Positions 1-8,917 of a stretch of DNA of 42,850 nt are shown piece by piece. The DNA comes from Acidobacteriaceae bacterium (GTDB taxonomy: Bacteria > Acidobacteriota > Terriglobia > Terriglobales > Acidobacteriaceae): positions 1 to 42,850 of the forward strand of contig PKVW01000001.1 in NCBI GenBank assembly GCA_003131585.1, in the 5' to 3' direction. Position 1 is the stretch's first letter. Every line of letters begins with the position of its first letter. The notes under the pieces were generated by a model that saw only the letters and a program-made list of their open reading frames with translations, was not told the DNA's origin and made no database searches. The position numbers were made by a program, and so were the translations under genes.

Positions 1-79
1 CGGCTTTGTAGACCACACCCATACCGCCGCCACCGAGCTTCTCGACAATGCGGTAGTGCGAAATGGTTTGGCCGATCAA
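1..79 (-). CDS. Serine/threonine protein kinase, N-terminal fragment (cut by window edge)
   Basis: Only the first 26 codons are present; the gene continues left of the window. Read on the minus strand from a TTG at 79, the peptide begins [19 protein letters not shown] and continues to MGVVYKA. This is the glycine-rich ATP-binding loop of a bacterial Hanks-type kinase (GxGGMGxVYKA). The frame has a stop about 36 nt upstream and no in-frame ATG, which forces a TTG start; kinases of this type commonly open '[11 protein letters not shown]', supporting it. A TAAGAT hexamer at 112-107 could be a -10 element, and I see no Shine-Dalgarno. The catalytic and sensor parts are not visible, so the output domain is unknown. 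Confidence 0.8.
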   Translation of the reverse strand, partial: MIGQTISHYRIVEKLGGGGMGVVYKA

Positions 80-143
80 TGAAAAAGGCTCGCTCGGTGC
101 GCGACCATCTTAGCAGCCCGCGGTGAAACTCCATCCTCGCGAA

Positions 144-212
144 GCAGCGCCTAAAGGCGTACCGATAACGCGGCACTTACGGCACGCATGAATGCGTGCC
201 CTGTTACGAATC
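144..212 (-). repeat. Dispersed hairpin repeat, copy A
   Basis: Read on the minus strand this 69-nt stretch aligns without gaps to 27070-27138 on the plus strand, with 16 mismatches by my count. It holds a 20-nt hairpin (ggcacgcat, 2-nt loop, atgcgtgcc; 181-200), a middle weak stem (agtgc/gcgtt with wobble pairs), and a second hairpin (cgcct-2-aggcg; 148-159). Compared with copy B, three base pairs of the large stem change on both sides, so pairing is kept. It lies between the kinase gene and the oxidoreductase gene, in otherwise gene-free DNA. Confidence 0.75.
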
Positions 213-262
213 GTACTTGCACCCCGGGCTGTTAGGGGCCAAGCTGGGGCACGTCAACGCGA

Positions 263-1156
263 TCACGCGGCTTCGCCCTTCACCTGCACTCCCGCCCACT
301 TTTCGAGCAGGGTCAGAGTGGCGGCGTAGTCGAGGTCTTCGTGGCCCTCTTCCGTGGCTAGTTCGTAGATCTCTTCCACGGTTTCGAGGGCGGGCAACTT
401 TACGCGAGCTTCTTTGGCGGCTGCGAGCGCGAGCAGGATGTCCTTGTGCATGAGGCGCAAGGGAAAGTTGGGCGTGAAGTCGCGCCGCAGGACGAAGGGC
501 GCCTTGTAGTCCACGACGCCGGAGCGCACCATGGTGGCCTCGATGAGCGCGAGCAGTTGCTGGGAGTCCACGCCGAGTTTGGTGGCGAGGGTGAGGGCCT
601 CGGCAAAGCCCTCGAAAATGAGGGCAATCTGCAGGTTCATGGCCAGCTTGGTGGCCTGGCCCTTGCCGATGTCGCCCATGCGAAAAATCTTCTTGCCCAT
701 GGCCGCGAACAGGGGCTTGAGGCGCTCGATGGCCGCTTCGTCTCCCCCGACCATGAAAATCAGCGTGCCATTCGCGGCGCCGATCTTCGAGCCGGTCATG
801 GGAGCGTCGACGTAGGCCACGCCGTTGCCGCGAACGCGCTCGGCAAACTTCACGGTGGCAGAGGGCGAAATGGTGCTGGAATCGGCGATGATCATGTTGG
901 GAGAGCTGCCCTCGGCCAGCGACTGCTCGACGCCCTCGGGACCAAACAATATCTTCTCGACGGCGGCAGTGTCGGAAACGCACAGCCACACGACTTCGGC
1001 TCCCCGTGCCGCCGCAGCCGGAGTGGGAGCGATGCCCGCGCCTTCCACCAGTTTGCCCGGCGTGCGGTTCCACACCGTGACTTCATGGCGCGCCGTGACC
1101 AGATTCGTGGCCATGGCGTGCCCCATAATTCCCAAACCTAAGAAAGCGACGCGCAT
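263..1156 (-). CDS. NAD(P)-dependent oxidoreductase, 3-hydroxyisobutyrate dehydrogenase family
   Basis: The 297-aa product has the usual length of beta-hydroxyacid dehydrogenases (3-hydroxyisobutyrate, tartronate semialdehyde or glyoxylate reductases). The N-terminus carries the Rossmann motif GLGIMG (residues 7-12). DAPMTGSKIGAANGT near 118-131 matches the substrate-binding segment of the family. GKGQATKLAMNL (165-174) contains the expected catalytic Lys170 and the Asn four residues later. The ATG at 1156 is preceded by GGAGAA at about 8 nt, a good ribosome site. It should be cytosolic and reduce a small semialdehyde or keto acid with NAD(P)H. The substrate cannot be read from the sequence, and neighbouring genes give no pathway clue. 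Confidence 0.88.
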   Translation of the reverse strand: MRVAFLGLGIMGHAMATNLVTARHEVTVWNRTPGKLVEGAGIAPTPAAAARGAEVVWLCVSDTAAVEKILFGPEGVEQSLAEGSSPNMIIADSSTISPSATVKFAERVRGNGVAYVDAPMTGSKIGAANGTLIFMVGGDEAAIERLKPLFAAMGKKIFRMGDIGKGQATKLAMNLQIALIFEGFAEALTLATKLGVDSQQLLALIEATMVRSGVVDYKAPFVLRRDFTPNFPLRLMHKDILLALAAAKEARVKLPALETVEEIYELATEEGHEDLDYAATLTLLEKWAGVQVKGEAA

Positions 1157-1282
1157 TTCTGGACTTCTCCGCGTGAGGACGTGAGGAAAGGACTTCCGGA
1201 TTAGATATGAGCGACAGGATCAAGGTCAAGCAACCGGCGAAGGACGGGATGTCGAAGGGTCGTGAACCACAGCGGAGATGGA

Positions 1283-1327
1283 GTCACACAGACGAACGTC
1301 ACACAGACGAACGTCGCACAGACGAAC
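1283..1327. repeat. Three tandem 15-bp repeats in the 1157-1493 intergenic stretch
   Basis: The unit gtcacacagacgaac is present three times head to tail (1283-1297, 1298-1312, 1313-1327), the third with one change. A short plus-strand reading frame runs through it and gives a HTDER-type peptide repeat, but that frame looks incidental. Apart from this repeat, the 337-nt stretch before the next gene shows only an AAGGAA ribosome site just before 1494. Confidence 0.85.
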
Positions 1328-1493
1328 ACGTGAGCAAGCGTTACCCGTATGCAAGAACCTTCACATCGACACTCGCTCAACTATCGAGGTATAGTTCCCG
1401 AGGTGCGAGCTTGCTGGTTTAGTCCGGGTTCGTCTCGCGTCGCCCCCTGCGCTGTTTGAATCTTCACGTGAGGAAAATCAAGGAAAACTTAAT

Positions 1494-3032
1494 ATGAAGA
1501 CGACACTCCCTTCCTGCAATCGAAAAAGCCCGCTTCTTATTCCGACGACCCTAATGGCGTTAGCGATCTCACTGGCGTTGGCGGTGCCGGCAGGCGCGCA
1601 ATCGTCCCTGGTGAAAATCAGTGTCGATAATCTCACCAATACCGACAGCGTGCATAAGACGGAGGTCGAGCCTGACACGTTCGCGTGGGGCAACACGATT
1701 GTGAGCGCGTTCCACGTGGCGCGCAGGCCTGGTTCGATCGGCTGGGGCAGCGGCGATGTGGGGTTCTCGACTTCGACCAACGGCGGTGTCACCTGGAAGT
1801 ATGGAAATCTTCCGGGGCTCACCGTGAACTATGAAGGCGGAACGTACGGCGCGGCGGCCGATCCTTCCGTCGCCTACGACGCCAAACACGGGCAGTGGCT
1901 GATCTCGACGCTGCCGCTGGCCGGCCTCAACAGCGGTTCCGGCGTGATTGGCGATGTGGCAGTGAGCCGTTCGACCGACGGATTGACGTGGGGAAACCCG
2001 ATCATCATCGATAAGACCCACCTCGACGACAAGAACTGGACGGTGTGCGACAACACCGCAACCAGTCCTTACTACGGGAATTGCTATACGGAGTGGGACC
2101 AGGCGTACGGCAGCGGAGATGTTCTGATGAGCGTCTCGAGTGATGGTGGACTGACCTGGGGCCCCGGCCTGGCTTCCTCGGACCATGCCGGCGGCCTGGG
2201 CGGTGAGCCGGTGGTGCAACCGAATGGCACGGTGATTGTGCCGTTTGAAGGCGGCGGCATCGACGTATTCAGTTCCAGCAATGGGGGCAAGAGCTGGGGC
2301 AAGAGCCAGGCCATCGCCGGCATCGACAGCCACCTCGACGCCGGGGGAATACGAAATCCGAATCTGCCTTCCGCCTCGATTGACGGCGCGGGCAACGTGT
2401 TCGTGGCGTGGTCGGATTGCCGGTTTCGCAAGAGCTGCAGCTCGAACGATATCGTGATGAGCTCGTCTGCCGACGGCAAGACCTGGAGCAAGGTCGCGCG
2501 CGTTCCGATCGATGCGACCACCAGCACGGTGGATCACTTCCTCCCCGGCATCGGCATCGATCCGGCAACCTCGGGCAGCAGCGCTCATATCACGGTTGTC
2601 TATTACTTCTATCCGGTGTCCAAGTGCACCGCCAGCACATGCCAGTTGGAAGTGGGCTTCGTCACCTCGCCCGATGGCGGCGCAACCTGGACGGCGGGCG
2701 CCAAAATTGCCGGCCCGATGAAGCTGGCCTGGCTGCCGGTTTCAGACAACGGACCGATGGTAGCGGACTACATTGGTGTTTCTTACGTGAACGGCAATCC
2801 GTTCGGGGTTTTCGCCGTGGCACAGGCGCCGAGCGGCGGCACTCTGCGCGAATCGATGTTCACGACCAAGGCGCCGCTGCCGGCGGCAGGCGGCGCTCCA
2901 CGCTTCAGCGGTCTTGCGGATAAGCCGGTGGCGGGCGCGAAGCCAGATCACAAGATGCACTTCTTCTACGACGACGAAGGCAAGAAGGAAATTCCGCGTT
3001 CGCGTTGGACTACGAATACCTCAGGGCAGTAA
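1494..3032 (+). CDS. Secreted Asp-box beta-propeller (sialidase-like) protein
   Basis: The product is 512 aa. It begins with a basic stretch and a hydrophobic core ending in an AGAQ cleavage site near residue 36, so it is probably exported. At least six Asp-box-like motifs (S-x-D/N-x-G-x-T-W) are spread along the chain: STNGGVTW, STDGLTW, SSDGGLTW, SSNGGKSW, SSADGKTW and SPDGGATW. Such boxes mark blades of sialidase/BNR-type beta-propellers. Catalytic residues of true sialidases (an arginine triad and a Tyr/Glu pair) cannot be assigned confidently, so it may be a glycan-binding or structural propeller rather than an enzyme. AAGGAA lies shortly before the ATG. It appears to be transcribed alone. 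Confidence 0.8.
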   Translation: MKTTLPSCNRKSPLLIPTTLMALAISLALAVPAGAQSSLVKISVDNLTNTDSVHKTEVEPDTFAWGNTIVSAFHVARRPGSIGWGSGDVGFSTSTNGGVTWKYGNLPGLTVNYEGGTYGAAADPSVAYDAKHGQWLISTLPLAGLNSGSGVIGDVAVSRSTDGLTWGNPIIIDKTHLDDKNWTVCDNTATSPYYGNCYTEWDQAYGSGDVLMSVSSDGGLTWGPGLASSDHAGGLGGEPVVQPNGTVIVPFEGGGIDVFSSSNGGKSWGKSQAIAGIDSHLDAGGIRNPNLPSASIDGAGNVFVAWSDCRFRKSCSSNDIVMSSSADGKTWSKVARVPIDATTSTVDHFLPGIGIDPATSGSSAHITVVYYFYPVSKCTASTCQLEVGFVTSPDGGATWTAGAKIAGPMKLAWLPVSDNGPMVADYIGVSYVNGNPFGVFAVAQAPSGGTLRESMFTTKAPLPAAGGAPRFSGLADKPVAGAKPDHKMHFFYDDEGKKEIPRSRWTTNTSGQ

Positions 3033-3246
3033 AGATCTGCATTGATCTGGATCGATCTGGATTGTCGGCAGTCCCGATGCTGGCGGTTTTTGTTTGCTCG
3101 CCGCTTTGCCGGCTGCGTGATTCCGCGCCGGATCGAAGATGGCTCTCGGAGGAACCGTTGGAATTACGCACCTTACCTTACTGGCCTGAACTAAAATAGA
3201 GCCAGCGGCTGGCAGCATTCATCCAAATTAGGTAGAGCAGTTCAGG

Positions 3247-4143
3247 ATGATCAAAGCAACGCTTCACAATCGGGCTCTGCGCAAGCGAGCGACGCAGTTC
3301 GGGCGTTTGGTGCGGCACTCCGCCGTAACTCCGCTGTGCGGCGAGACGCACAAACCGCGTTTGGCCTCGAACGGCGAGCTGGGCGTCACTTTCATCGGCC
3401 ATTCCAGCTTCTTCGTGCAGATTGGCGGGCAAAGCGTGATGATCGATCCTAACTTCGCGCGCTGGCTGTTTGTGCTGAAGCGGCTGCGGCGTCCCGGGCT
3501 GCGAGTGCGCGATTTGCCGGCCATCGATCTGGTGCTGGTAACGCATGCGCACTTCGATCATCTGCACCGGCCGTCGTTGCGCGCCATCGTGCAGAACAAT
3601 CTGCGCACGCGCGGAACTGCCCCGGCCATCGTTATTCCCAGCCATGTGACGGACCTGGTCTCCGATCTGGGATTCTCCGAGATCATCGAGCTCGACTGGT
3701 GGAAAAGTTCGCGGCACGGCAGCTTGTCGGTGACGCACGTTCCTTCCCGGCATTGGGGAGCGCGGATTCTCAAGGATTCGCACCGCGGTTACGGCGGCTA
3801 TGTGTTGCAAGCGGGGAAGCGCTCTGTCTATCACGCCGGCGACACGGCTTACTTTGCGGGCTTTCGCGAGATCGGGCGCCGCTTGTCGCCGGAACTGGCG
3901 CTGCTTCCCATTGGCGCCTACAATCCGCCAACCTTCCGCAACGTGCATGCCAATCCGGCCGACGCCACCCGCGCCTTTCTCGACCTGAACGCGCGCTGGA
4001 TGGTGCCGATGCACTACGGAACGTTCCGGCTATCGCACGAGCCGGTGGATGAGCCGCTGCAACTGTTGGAGCAGGCGGCGCGCGCGGCTGGAATCGAGGC
4101 GCGCGTCGCAGTGCTGGAAGAGGGCGTCACCAGATTCTTCTGA
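3247..4143 (+). CDS. Metallo-beta-lactamase-fold hydrolase (NAPE-PLD/UlaG-like)
   Basis: The 298-aa product has the metal-binding signature HAHFDH at residues 100-105, preceded by a typical first strand (GVTFIGHSSFFVQIGG) and VMIDPNF. Further ligand regions are PSRHWGAR, YHAGDTAYF and PMHYGTF, in the order expected for a two-metal MBL enzyme. The GHSSF start and the PMHYGTF end resemble the branch containing N-acyl-phosphatidylethanolamine phospholipase D and UlaG-type lactonases. It lacks a signal peptide and should be cytoplasmic. The start ATG at 3247 has only a weak ribosome site. The N-terminal 45 residues before the MBL fold are basic and unassigned. The substrate is not predictable. 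Confidence 0.85.
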   Translation: MIKATLHNRALRKRATQFGRLVRHSAVTPLCGETHKPRLASNGELGVTFIGHSSFFVQIGGQSVMIDPNFARWLFVLKRLRRPGLRVRDLPAIDLVLVTHAHFDHLHRPSLRAIVQNNLRTRGTAPAIVIPSHVTDLVSDLGFSEIIELDWWKSSRHGSLSVTHVPSRHWGARILKDSHRGYGGYVLQAGKRSVYHAGDTAYFAGFREIGRRLSPELALLPIGAYNPPTFRNVHANPADATRAFLDLNARWMVPMHYGTFRLSHEPVDEPLQLLEQAARAAGIEARVAVLEEGVTRFF

Positions 4144-4267
4144 TTCCTGCCGGGGGGACGCAGATTGTTGCTGGCCGCGAGACCTCCGCTGTAACCATCC
4201 TTTGACAAACAATCTCGGCATTCTGGTGTAAGCTCGAGTGCACGAATTCCAGCCGTAAGAGGCGAAT

Positions 4268-4744
4268 ATGACCGTGAAAGCCATACCCGAGGGATATCAC
4301 ACCATTACACCCTATATGACAGTCCGCGACGCTGCCCGCGCCATCGAGTTCTACAAGCAGGCTTTTGGCGCGGTGGAAAAAGGCGTCATGAAAGGACCCG
4401 ACGGCAAGATCATGCATGCCGAGTTGCGTATCGGCGATTCGCTCTTCATGCTCGCCGACGAATTCCCCCAGTTCGGATCTTTGTCACCGCAGAGCACGGG
4501 CGGCGCTGGCATGGGACTGCACATTTATGTCGAGGATGCGGACTCTGCGTTTGATCGCGCCGTGAAGGCTGGAGCGACCGTCGAGATGCCGGTCGGTGAC
4601 ATGTTCTGGGGCGACCGCTACGGCAAACTGGCCGATCCCTTCGGCCACAAGTGGTCCATTGCAACCCACACCCGCGATATGTCCATGGAAGAGGTCGAAA
4701 AAGCGCAGAGTGAATTCATGAAGCAGATGCCGAAGAGCGCCTGA
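4268..4744 (+). CDS. VOC-family (glyoxalase/PhnB-like) protein
   Basis: The product is 158 aa. It has the beta-alpha-beta pattern of vicinal-oxygen-chelate proteins: YMTVRDAARAIEFYKQAFGA near the start, then MHAELRIGDSLFMLADE, and GDRYGKLADPFGHKWSIATH in the second half. The DPFGH segment and overall length resemble PhnB-like proteins. These are small cytosolic dimers; some are metal enzymes and some only bind ligands, so no reaction is assigned. AAGAGG lies just before the ATG. It is the first of three VOC genes in about 4.5 kb (see 6015 and 8322), but they differ clearly in sequence. Confidence 0.87.
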   Translation: MTVKAIPEGYHTITPYMTVRDAARAIEFYKQAFGAVEKGVMKGPDGKIMHAELRIGDSLFMLADEFPQFGSLSPQSTGGAGMGLHIYVEDADSAFDRAVKAGATVEMPVGDMFWGDRYGKLADPFGHKWSIATHTRDMSMEEVEKAQSEFMKQMPKSA

Positions 4745-4948
4745 AGGGTTTGAATCAGAAGTGAGTTAGAATTCTGCTCGTTCGTCGGGGGCGCGGCCCG
4801 TGGCCGTGCCTTCATTTCTTCCTGTAGTACTTCCGTAATGCCCCTGAATCCCGCTATTACACAAGTATTACAGTGGTTCACACGGGTCCCTTGATACGCT
4901 AGATGTGCAGAGTGAATTCAAGACCAGCGAACGGGGCCCGCTTTGGAC

Positions 4949-5863
<915 letters not shown>

Positions 5864-5899
5864 GGGAAAGACGACTGCACTCTGCGTTATTTGGATATG

Positions 5900-5925
5900 A
5901 ACCCGCCTTTCCGGCGGGTTTCTCT
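5900..5925 (+). terminator. Intrinsic terminator after the desaturase gene
   Basis: An 8-bp stem (aacccgcc/ggcgggtt) with a 5-nt loop is followed by a T-rich run (tctctatt). It lies about 37 nt after the desaturase stop codon. Confidence 0.8.
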
Positions 5926-6014
5926 ATTCGGGGGACGCTGGAAGCCATCGCAAGCGGCATTTTTGAAAAGATTCCCGTAAATCGTAAAGTGCCTGTGCAA
6001 GGAGTTCCACGCTT

Positions 6015-6404
6015 ATGACCCGACCAACCACGCCTGCAATTTCATCGTTCTTCATCGTCAGCAACGTCGATCAAACCATCGCTTTTTACCGCGACAAGCT
6101 TGGCTTTGAGACGAGATTCCAGCAGCCGGATCGAAACCCTTTTTTCGCCATCATCGGCCGCGACGGAGCGCAGATCTTCATCAAATCCGAGAAAGATGTG
6201 CCTCCGGTGCCGAACTCAAAGCGTCATCCCCACCTGCGGTTGGATGCCTTCGTCTATGCACCAGACCCGGATGCGCTCGCCGCCGAATTTGCCGATCATG
6301 GCGCAGCCTTCAGCGTGCCCCTTAAGGATACCCACGATGGTCTCCGCGGCTTCGAGATTTGCGACCCCGACGGCTACGTTCTGTTCTTCGGTCGACCAAG
6401 GTAG
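6015..6404 (+). CDS. VOC-family protein (glyoxalase/bleomycin-resistance-like)
   Basis: This 129-aa single-domain protein opens with SSFFIVSNVDQTIAFYRDKLG, the usual first beta-alpha unit of VOC proteins, and ends with GFEICDPDGYVLFFGRPR, the conserved 'DPDGN' closing strand. Possible metal ligands are a His (HLRLD) in the middle and a Glu near the end (FEICDPDG). It is cytosolic, of unknown ligand. AAGGAG lies about 11 nt before the ATG. A short AT-rich promoter-like stretch precedes it, and downstream the DNA changes to the accessory patch described below. Confidence 0.87.
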   Translation: MTRPTTPAISSFFIVSNVDQTIAFYRDKLGFETRFQQPDRNPFFAIIGRDGAQIFIKSEKDVPPVPNSKRHPHLRLDAFVYAPDPDALAAEFADHGAAFSVPLKDTHDGLRGFEICDPDGYVLFFGRPR

Positions 6405-6456
6405 ACGGTGGGGTAGCGATGCGGGGGGCAATGAGTGTGTTTGCCTGTTTTCGACG

Positions 6457-6576
6457 TTATCTCCCCAGGTAGTCGACCTGCTGCTTGCTTAACTTGCCCT
6501 CGCGCATTAGATCTTCTTTCACATTCTGGATATACTCCCGCCGTGCTGGACTCAGATCGGTCTTCTCGCTGACCAT
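6457..6576 (-). CDS. Possible 39-aa small protein
   Basis: A minus-strand ATG at 6576 opens a 39-codon frame: MVSEKTDLSPARREYIQN, then VKEDLMREGKLSKQQVDYLGR, then TAA. It is charged and predicted helical, with no membrane segment. The composition looks protein-like, but there is no clear ribosome site and I recognise no family. It is the last of three short minus-strand frames in a row (6883 to 6457) and might instead be part of a decayed larger gene. Confidence 0.35.
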   Translation of the reverse strand: MVSEKTDLSPARREYIQNVKEDLMREGKLSKQQVDYLGR

Positions 6577-6596
6577 TCAAAGAACTGCCGAATGCT

Positions 6597-6680
6597 TCAT
6601 AATTCTCGATGAACGCCAACCAATTCCCTAACAATGAAACAAAGGGCAACAAGCACGAGAGCCGCGAGTGCCAGCAGCAT
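6597..6680 (-). CDS. Possible 27-aa single-span membrane peptide
   Basis: The minus-strand ATG at 6680 is preceded by GAGAGG with a 7-nt spacer, a proper ribosome site. The peptide is MLLALAALVLVALCFIV followed by RELVGVHREL, i.e. one hydrophobic span with a short charged tail. It starts 17 nt after the stop of the 61-aa frame upstream (6698-6883). Its length and make-up recall small membrane peptides such as toxins or regulators, but no family is recognised. Confidence 0.35.
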   Translation of the reverse strand: MLLALAALVLVALCFIVRELVGVHREL

Positions 6681-6697
6681 ATGAACGCCTCTCACCT

Positions 6698-6883
6698 CTA
6701 ATTTACCGGAAAATGTTCCCAGTACCGCTCTGCGAACCAGGGTCTTCCTGCTTCTTTAGACTTAATGCTAAGGATTTCCTCTCCGAGTTCCTTGTCAACC
6801 TGATCGACAGGCACATTTCGCAACTGGGATTCAACCGATTTAACTTTCGCAAAATTATCACGTTCAGCATATTGGAACGCCAT
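6698..6883 (-). CDS. Possible 61-aa small protein
   Basis: The minus-strand frame gives a charged helical protein (MAFQYAERDNFAKVKSVES, ending WFAERYWEHFPVN). In another frame just upstream, starting at 6951, an in-frame ATG encodes a hydrophobic stretch (MQHIEFAILAGLLALVLW), and the two frames overlap. One reading is a single gene (membrane anchor plus soluble tail) broken by a frameshift; the other is that only the 61-aa frame is used. No family is recognised. It is followed by two more tiny frames on the same strand. Confidence 0.35.
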   Translation of the reverse strand: MAFQYAERDNFAKVKSVESQLRNVPVDQVDKELGEEILSIKSKEAGRPWFAERYWEHFPVN

Positions 6884-7043
6884 GGTATCGGCGTACGCCA
6901 GAGAACCAAAGCCAGCAAGCCGGCCAGAATTGCGAATTCAATGTGCTGCATAGCACACGCTCCTGTATTTCAGTTGTGGGAAATTTGTTTTTCCCCGACT
7001 CCGCAAACCCGAAGAGCCTCTACAATAACCCTCGGAGGTTACC

Positions 7044-7222
7044 ATGCCTCGCGTGTTGCATAAATGTGAACAATGCGGAAACGTACCGTTGGTGGTGACT
7101 AGGAGAGTGAAGACGGGGCGATAGACGGCTATTGCTCCGGATGTGGCCGAAGCGTTTTTGGGGCCTATGTGCCACTGGCGGAGACGGCCAAGGAAGCAGG
7201 GGATAAGTCCCCTACAACGTAG
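7044..7222 (+). pseudogene. Small zinc-ribbon protein gene with a frameshift
   Basis: A strong ribosome site (GGAGG) precedes the ATG at 7044. The first frame reads MPRVLHKCEQCGNVPLVV... and stops at 7122. Moving to the -1 frame within a run of four G (7115-7118) continues as AIDGYCSGCGRSVFGAYVPL... to a stop at 7222. Together this is a protein of about 59 aa with two CxxC knuckles (KCEQCG and YCSGCG) spaced as in a zinc ribbon. The break sits in a homopolymer, so it could be a sequencing error, a real mutation or a programmed slip. Function unknown; zinc binding is inferred from the cysteines. Confidence 0.6.
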
Positions 7223-7237
7223 ACCGCCGGGAGCTAG

Positions 7238-8224
7238 CTATGGTTTCTGGTTCATCAGAGTGTCATACAGTGCGGTGTCGTAATTTCGGTGCCAGATGGT
7301 AAAGCAATTTACCCCCATTTCAGCTTTCCCAAAGTTTTCTTGGAATATCCCGTCGATCTCGGCGCTCTCGATGTTAGAAAAGCAAGATCGTGCGGCGAAG
7401 GCTGCTTGTGCCGCATTGACCTCACGAACTGTTGGCCGACGCGCCGCACTGCGTCGTTTCACGTCAGGCTGTATGTGCAGACAGACAACTGGTGAGATCG
7501 GCAAAAGGACCTCCACGTCTGCCCGGTGAAAACCCAGTCCGTATGAAAGCGCTCCATTGTCGATTCTCTGCCAAGTCACGACAGGTGCATCCGAAATGAC
7601 GAATGGATCGGTCGGGAGGGTCCTGATGTAGTTCCATTCGCCCGAAAAAAGCTCTTTGTCCAGCTCTGACATCACTTTCTGGATCATCCCGACGTAGCTC
7701 CTCTGTGCATTCGCCCCTTTAAGATGGTCACCGGAATGGGCGCGTGCCATCTTTACGACCTGATCTTTTGTCACAAGACAACCCAATTCCAGGCCCCACT
7801 TGGCAGCCACCGTTAATACCTGAGACTCATTCTCTATGAAGAGTTCTAAAGCGTGCGCGAACACTTCTTGCAAATGCGTGGAAGCCAGTCGCCTAGCTTC
7901 AGAGCGCTGGAAGAGGAGCGTCACGTAGAACGTCAGTTGCCTGCGCCGCTCGTCGGTTGGTTTGAAACAGGGATCAGTTATCTCAAACAGAAACCTGTTG
8001 ACGGGCTCTTCGAATTCTCGATTGAGACGTTTTTCAATTTCGGATTCCTTTGTGGCGTCCTCGGGATCTGAAAAGTGACGGTTAATGCGCGTTGCCGTTC
8101 GTGGGGAAGCTTTTTTGTAGGGCGGTCTACCCTTCTCATATCGCCAAAGACGCTTGGACCCGGTAATTGCGTCATCGTATGCGAACTGCTCTAGCAGTTT
8201 TCTTGGAACAGTGTGGGACTCCAT
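7238..8224 (-). CDS. DUF4238-family protein
   Basis: The product is 328 aa from the ATG at 8224 (a TTG at 8263 would add 13 residues). The N-terminus SHTVPRKLLEQFAYDD and LWRYEKG match the 'HxVPRxYLxxFa ... LWvyDK' opening of DUF4238 proteins. The C-terminal half has DPFVISDAPVV and a PISPVVCLHI strand, also typical. DUF4238 proteins are widespread, cytosolic and of unknown function, and often lie in variable chromosome regions. Codon use here is less GC-rich than in the flanking genes, which fits recent acquisition. There is no clear ribosome site at either start. Confidence 0.75.
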   Translation of the reverse strand: MESHTVPRKLLEQFAYDDAITGSKRLWRYEKGRPPYKKASPRTATRINRHFSDPEDATKESEIEKRLNREFEEPVNRFLFEITDPCFKPTDERRRQLTFYVTLLFQRSEARRLASTHLQEVFAHALELFIENESQVLTVAAKWGLELGCLVTKDQVVKMARAHSGDHLKGANAQRSYVGMIQKVMSELDKELFSGEWNYIRTLPTDPFVISDAPVVTWQRIDNGALSYGLGFHRADVEVLLPISPVVCLHIQPDVKRRSAARRPTVREVNAAQAAFAARSCFSNIESAEIDGIFQENFGKAEMGVNCFTIWHRNYDTALYDTLMNQKP

Positions 8225-8321
8225 CGGGAGTTGCCAGGCTCTTTGCGAGATTTTATTCCGCAAACTGCCAATTGACGATTAAATCACCATTACACCCACT
8301 GACCCGGCAGGGCAGCCGTTT

Positions 8322-8738
8322 CTACTTTTTCGGCTCGAATCCCCGCCCCACCCGGAACACGTGGCCATCGGGATGGCGAAGGTGCATCTCGCGGACGTTC
8401 CACGGCATATCGGTGGGCGGAAACGTGACCTCCAGCCCGGCAACGACGCAATGCTTGTGCATCTCGTCCACGTCGTCCACCCAGACCGACATCCAGACGC
8501 CCTTGTCGCCCTCTTCGTCTCCCTGCTGCTGAAACGTGGTGGTGTTCGCGCCGCGGCCGCGGCCCCCCTGCGCCCCCTGACAAAGAAAGATGCAAGTTTC
8601 CTTACCCGATCCAACTGCGCCAAACGTCGGAGGCGTTCCCCAGTCCCACAATTTCTTCCATCCCCACTTCTCAAACCATGCGACCGTGCCAGCGATGTCG
8701 GACACGTTCAATATCGGAGTCAGACCTTTCGCTTCCAT
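8322..8738 (-). CDS. VOC-family protein (glyoxalase-like)
   Basis: The product is 138 aa. It opens LTPILNVSDIAGTVAWFEKWGWKK and closes MHLRHPDGHVFRVGRGF, the two hallmark segments of a single VOC domain. An insert rich in Gly/Arg/Gln (QGGRGRGANTTTFQQQGD) sits in the middle, longer than in the other two VOC proteins of this window. MSVWVDDVDEMHKHC is the start of the second half-domain. Ligand unknown. No ribosome site is apparent before the ATG, and it is convergent with nothing recognisable. Confidence 0.82.
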   Translation of the reverse strand: MEAKGLTPILNVSDIAGTVAWFEKWGWKKLWDWGTPPTFGAVGSGKETCIFLCQGAQGGRGRGANTTTFQQQGDEEGDKGVWMSVWVDDVDEMHKHCVVAGLEVTFPPTDMPWNVREMHLRHPDGHVFRVGRGFEPKK

Positions 8739-8917
8739 AATCGAAGAAGGATAACACCCGGCGGACCGAGAGACTTGTCTCCTGTTGCAAAACCGCGATT
8801 ACACCAGTAGCGATCACTCATGGCTTAATCAGCGGCCGGACCTCCAGCGTCCCGACCATAAGCCGTTTCGGTATTTTAGTGACTAAGGCCCCAACGCGGT
8901 AAAATCAGCGTGACGCC

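Noticed and set aside
1207-1422. A 71-codon frame with a HTDER repeat peptide
   Set aside because: The peptide repeat only reflects the DNA tandem repeat; there is no ribosome site and the rest is not protein-like.
1569-2588. A 339-codon minus-strand frame over the secreted propeller gene
   Set aside because: The plus-strand frame has a signal peptide and six Asp boxes; the antisense frame has no recognisable features.
4745-4942. tRNA or small RNA gene between the VOC and desaturase genes
   Set aside because: No cloverleaf, T-loop or CCA-like end could be found on either strand.
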